This document shows positions 5,805-6,425 of a DNA stretch of 6,425 nt, piece after piece. A program made the translations under genes and the position numbers. Source of the DNA: a bacterium UBP2_UBA2255 (GTDB taxonomy: Bacteria; Edwardsbacteria; AC1; EtOH8); the NCBI GenBank assembly GCA_002347565.1, contig DDXR01000076.1, forward strand, positions 1-6,425, in the 5' to 3' direction. Under the pieces are notes generated by a model. It worked only from the letters and a program-made list of their open reading frames with translations. It was not told the DNA's origin and did not search any database. The first letter of the stretch is position 1. The number at the start of each line of letters is the position of its first letter.

Positions 5805-6425
5805 GCCGGTTGCCCGACCTTGCCCACCGGCGCGATGTAGACCGCCAGCTCGTCCTTCCCGTCCACCCGCAGCAGCCGGTCGATCTTGTCCTGGTCGTAG
5901 GCGCCGATGGCGCAGGTGCCGCAGCCGATCGACTCGCAGGCCAGGTAGAAGTTCTGGCAGACGTGCCCGGCGTCCAGCAGGATCAGCTTGGCCGACTCGG
6001 TGACGTAGCGCCACTCGGTCTTGTAGGGCACGGCCGTCCAGATGAAGGTGGCGGCGCAGTGGCCGGCGAATTTCTGCCCGAAGCAGGCCTCGGCCACGGC
6101 TTCCCTCTGGTTCTTGATCTCGCGCAGGAAGGCCAGCTTGTGATCGGCCGCCTGGTAACGGTAGAATCCGGGTTTCACCCCGTCGACATTGTGGATGGCG
6201 ACGTAGGTCTCGAAGGGGTGCATCGAGCCGGCCGAGGGCACGGTGCGCATGCTCTGGCGCCTGTCGTCCGAGAGTTTCCGCACGCCCTGCGTGGCCCACA
6301 AAAGATAAGAGAGTTCCGCCAATGACAGCGGCTGGTCGGTGAATTTTCGCCGGCTGCGGCGCTGGTCGATCAGGTCGTAGATGTCGCCCTTCAGGACCAC
6401 CGACTTGTCGGGCTTCGGCAGTTCG
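5801..6425 (-). CDS. SagB-type (SagB/ThcOx-like) nitroreductase-family FMN dehydrogenase, 5' end outside window
   Basis: The frame runs to the right window edge without a stop, giving 207 visible residues. A GTG at 6400 could be called as start, but the residues before it (ELPKPDKS) fit the Pro-rich lead-in of this family, so the true start is probably outside. Motifs in order are RRSRRKF (6361-6341, FMN phosphate contact), LSLAELSYLLWATQGVRK, PSAGSMHPFETYVAI, PGFYRY, WRYVTESA, DAGHVCQNFYLACESIGCGTCAIGAYD and the C-terminal PVGK. The PSAG-x-x-P-x-E block and the DAGH-x-x-QN helix are marks of SagB/ThcOx dehydrogenases. This family includes the azoline-oxidising enzymes of thiazole/oxazole peptide pathways, but many members stand alone. 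No YcaO cyclodehydratase or precursor peptide gene is visible here, so a peptide role is not supported. Its stop overlaps the start of the DUF362 gene. Confidence 0.9.
   Translation of the reverse strand, partial: ELPKPDKSVVLKGDIYDLIDQRRSRRKFTDQPLSLAELSYLLWATQGVRKLSDDRRQSMRTVPSAGSMHPFETYVAIHNVDGVKPGFYRYQAADHKLAFLREIKNQREAVAEACFGQKFAGHCAATFIWTAVPYKTEWRYVTESAKLILLDAGHVCQNFYLACESIGCGTCAIGAYDQDKIDRLLRVDGKDELAVYIAPVGKVGQPA

Noticed and set aside
5805..6299. Upstream extension of the DUF362 frame to 6299
   Set aside because: The extension overlaps the SagB-type gene in another frame and has no family-like content; the lipoprotein signal at 5804 marks the true start.
5801..6425. Thiazole/oxazole peptide biosynthesis cluster suggested by the SagB-type enzyme
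   Set aside because: No YcaO cyclodehydratase, precursor peptide or transporter gene is visible, and many SagB-type proteins are not part of such clusters.

Overview
The window looks like a GC-rich bacterial chromosome carrying a compact, strongly AT-rich insert. Every gene I can support reads on the minus strand, so the biological order runs from high to low coordinates. A lipoprotein-type signal peptide on one product suggests a diderm (Gram-negative type) bacterium. I cannot name the lineage from this sequence.

Right part (6425 down to 3179, GC-rich). Five genes are packed with overlaps or one-base gaps, the layout of a single operon. In order they encode: a SagB-type FMN nitroreductase (its 5' end is outside the window); a DUF362 protein with two [4Fe-4S] ferredoxin motifs and a lipoprotein signal; a 113-residue protein I do not recognise; a second, classical small nitroreductase; and a soluble protein with a gluzincin-type HEXXH zinc-peptidase motif. 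Two flavoproteins beside an iron-sulfur protein point to a redox module. The substrate is unknown.

Middle part (about 3180 down to 1201, AT-rich). A two-gene cassette holds a natural fusion of a Vsr mismatch endonuclease to a C5 cytosine DNA methyltransferase, followed with an 8-base overlap by an HNH endonuclease. It reads as a restriction-modification system with its own deamination repair built into the methyltransferase chain. The likely start gives the Vsr half the same active-site numbering as E. coli Vsr. A second in-frame ATG, 13 codons further in, carries a much better ribosome binding site and is followed at once by a perfect hairpin. The composition break on both sides and the exact fit between two chromosomal genes suggest horizontal acquisition.

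Left part (1196 to 1, GC-rich). This is the first 398 codons of htpG (bacterial Hsp90), cut by the window edge. It starts only four bases after the HNH stop codon, so its ribosome binding region lies inside the cassette and its expression is probably tied to it.

No tRNA, rRNA, CRISPR array, transposase or clear terminator was seen. No gene-free stretch exceeds 20 bases.
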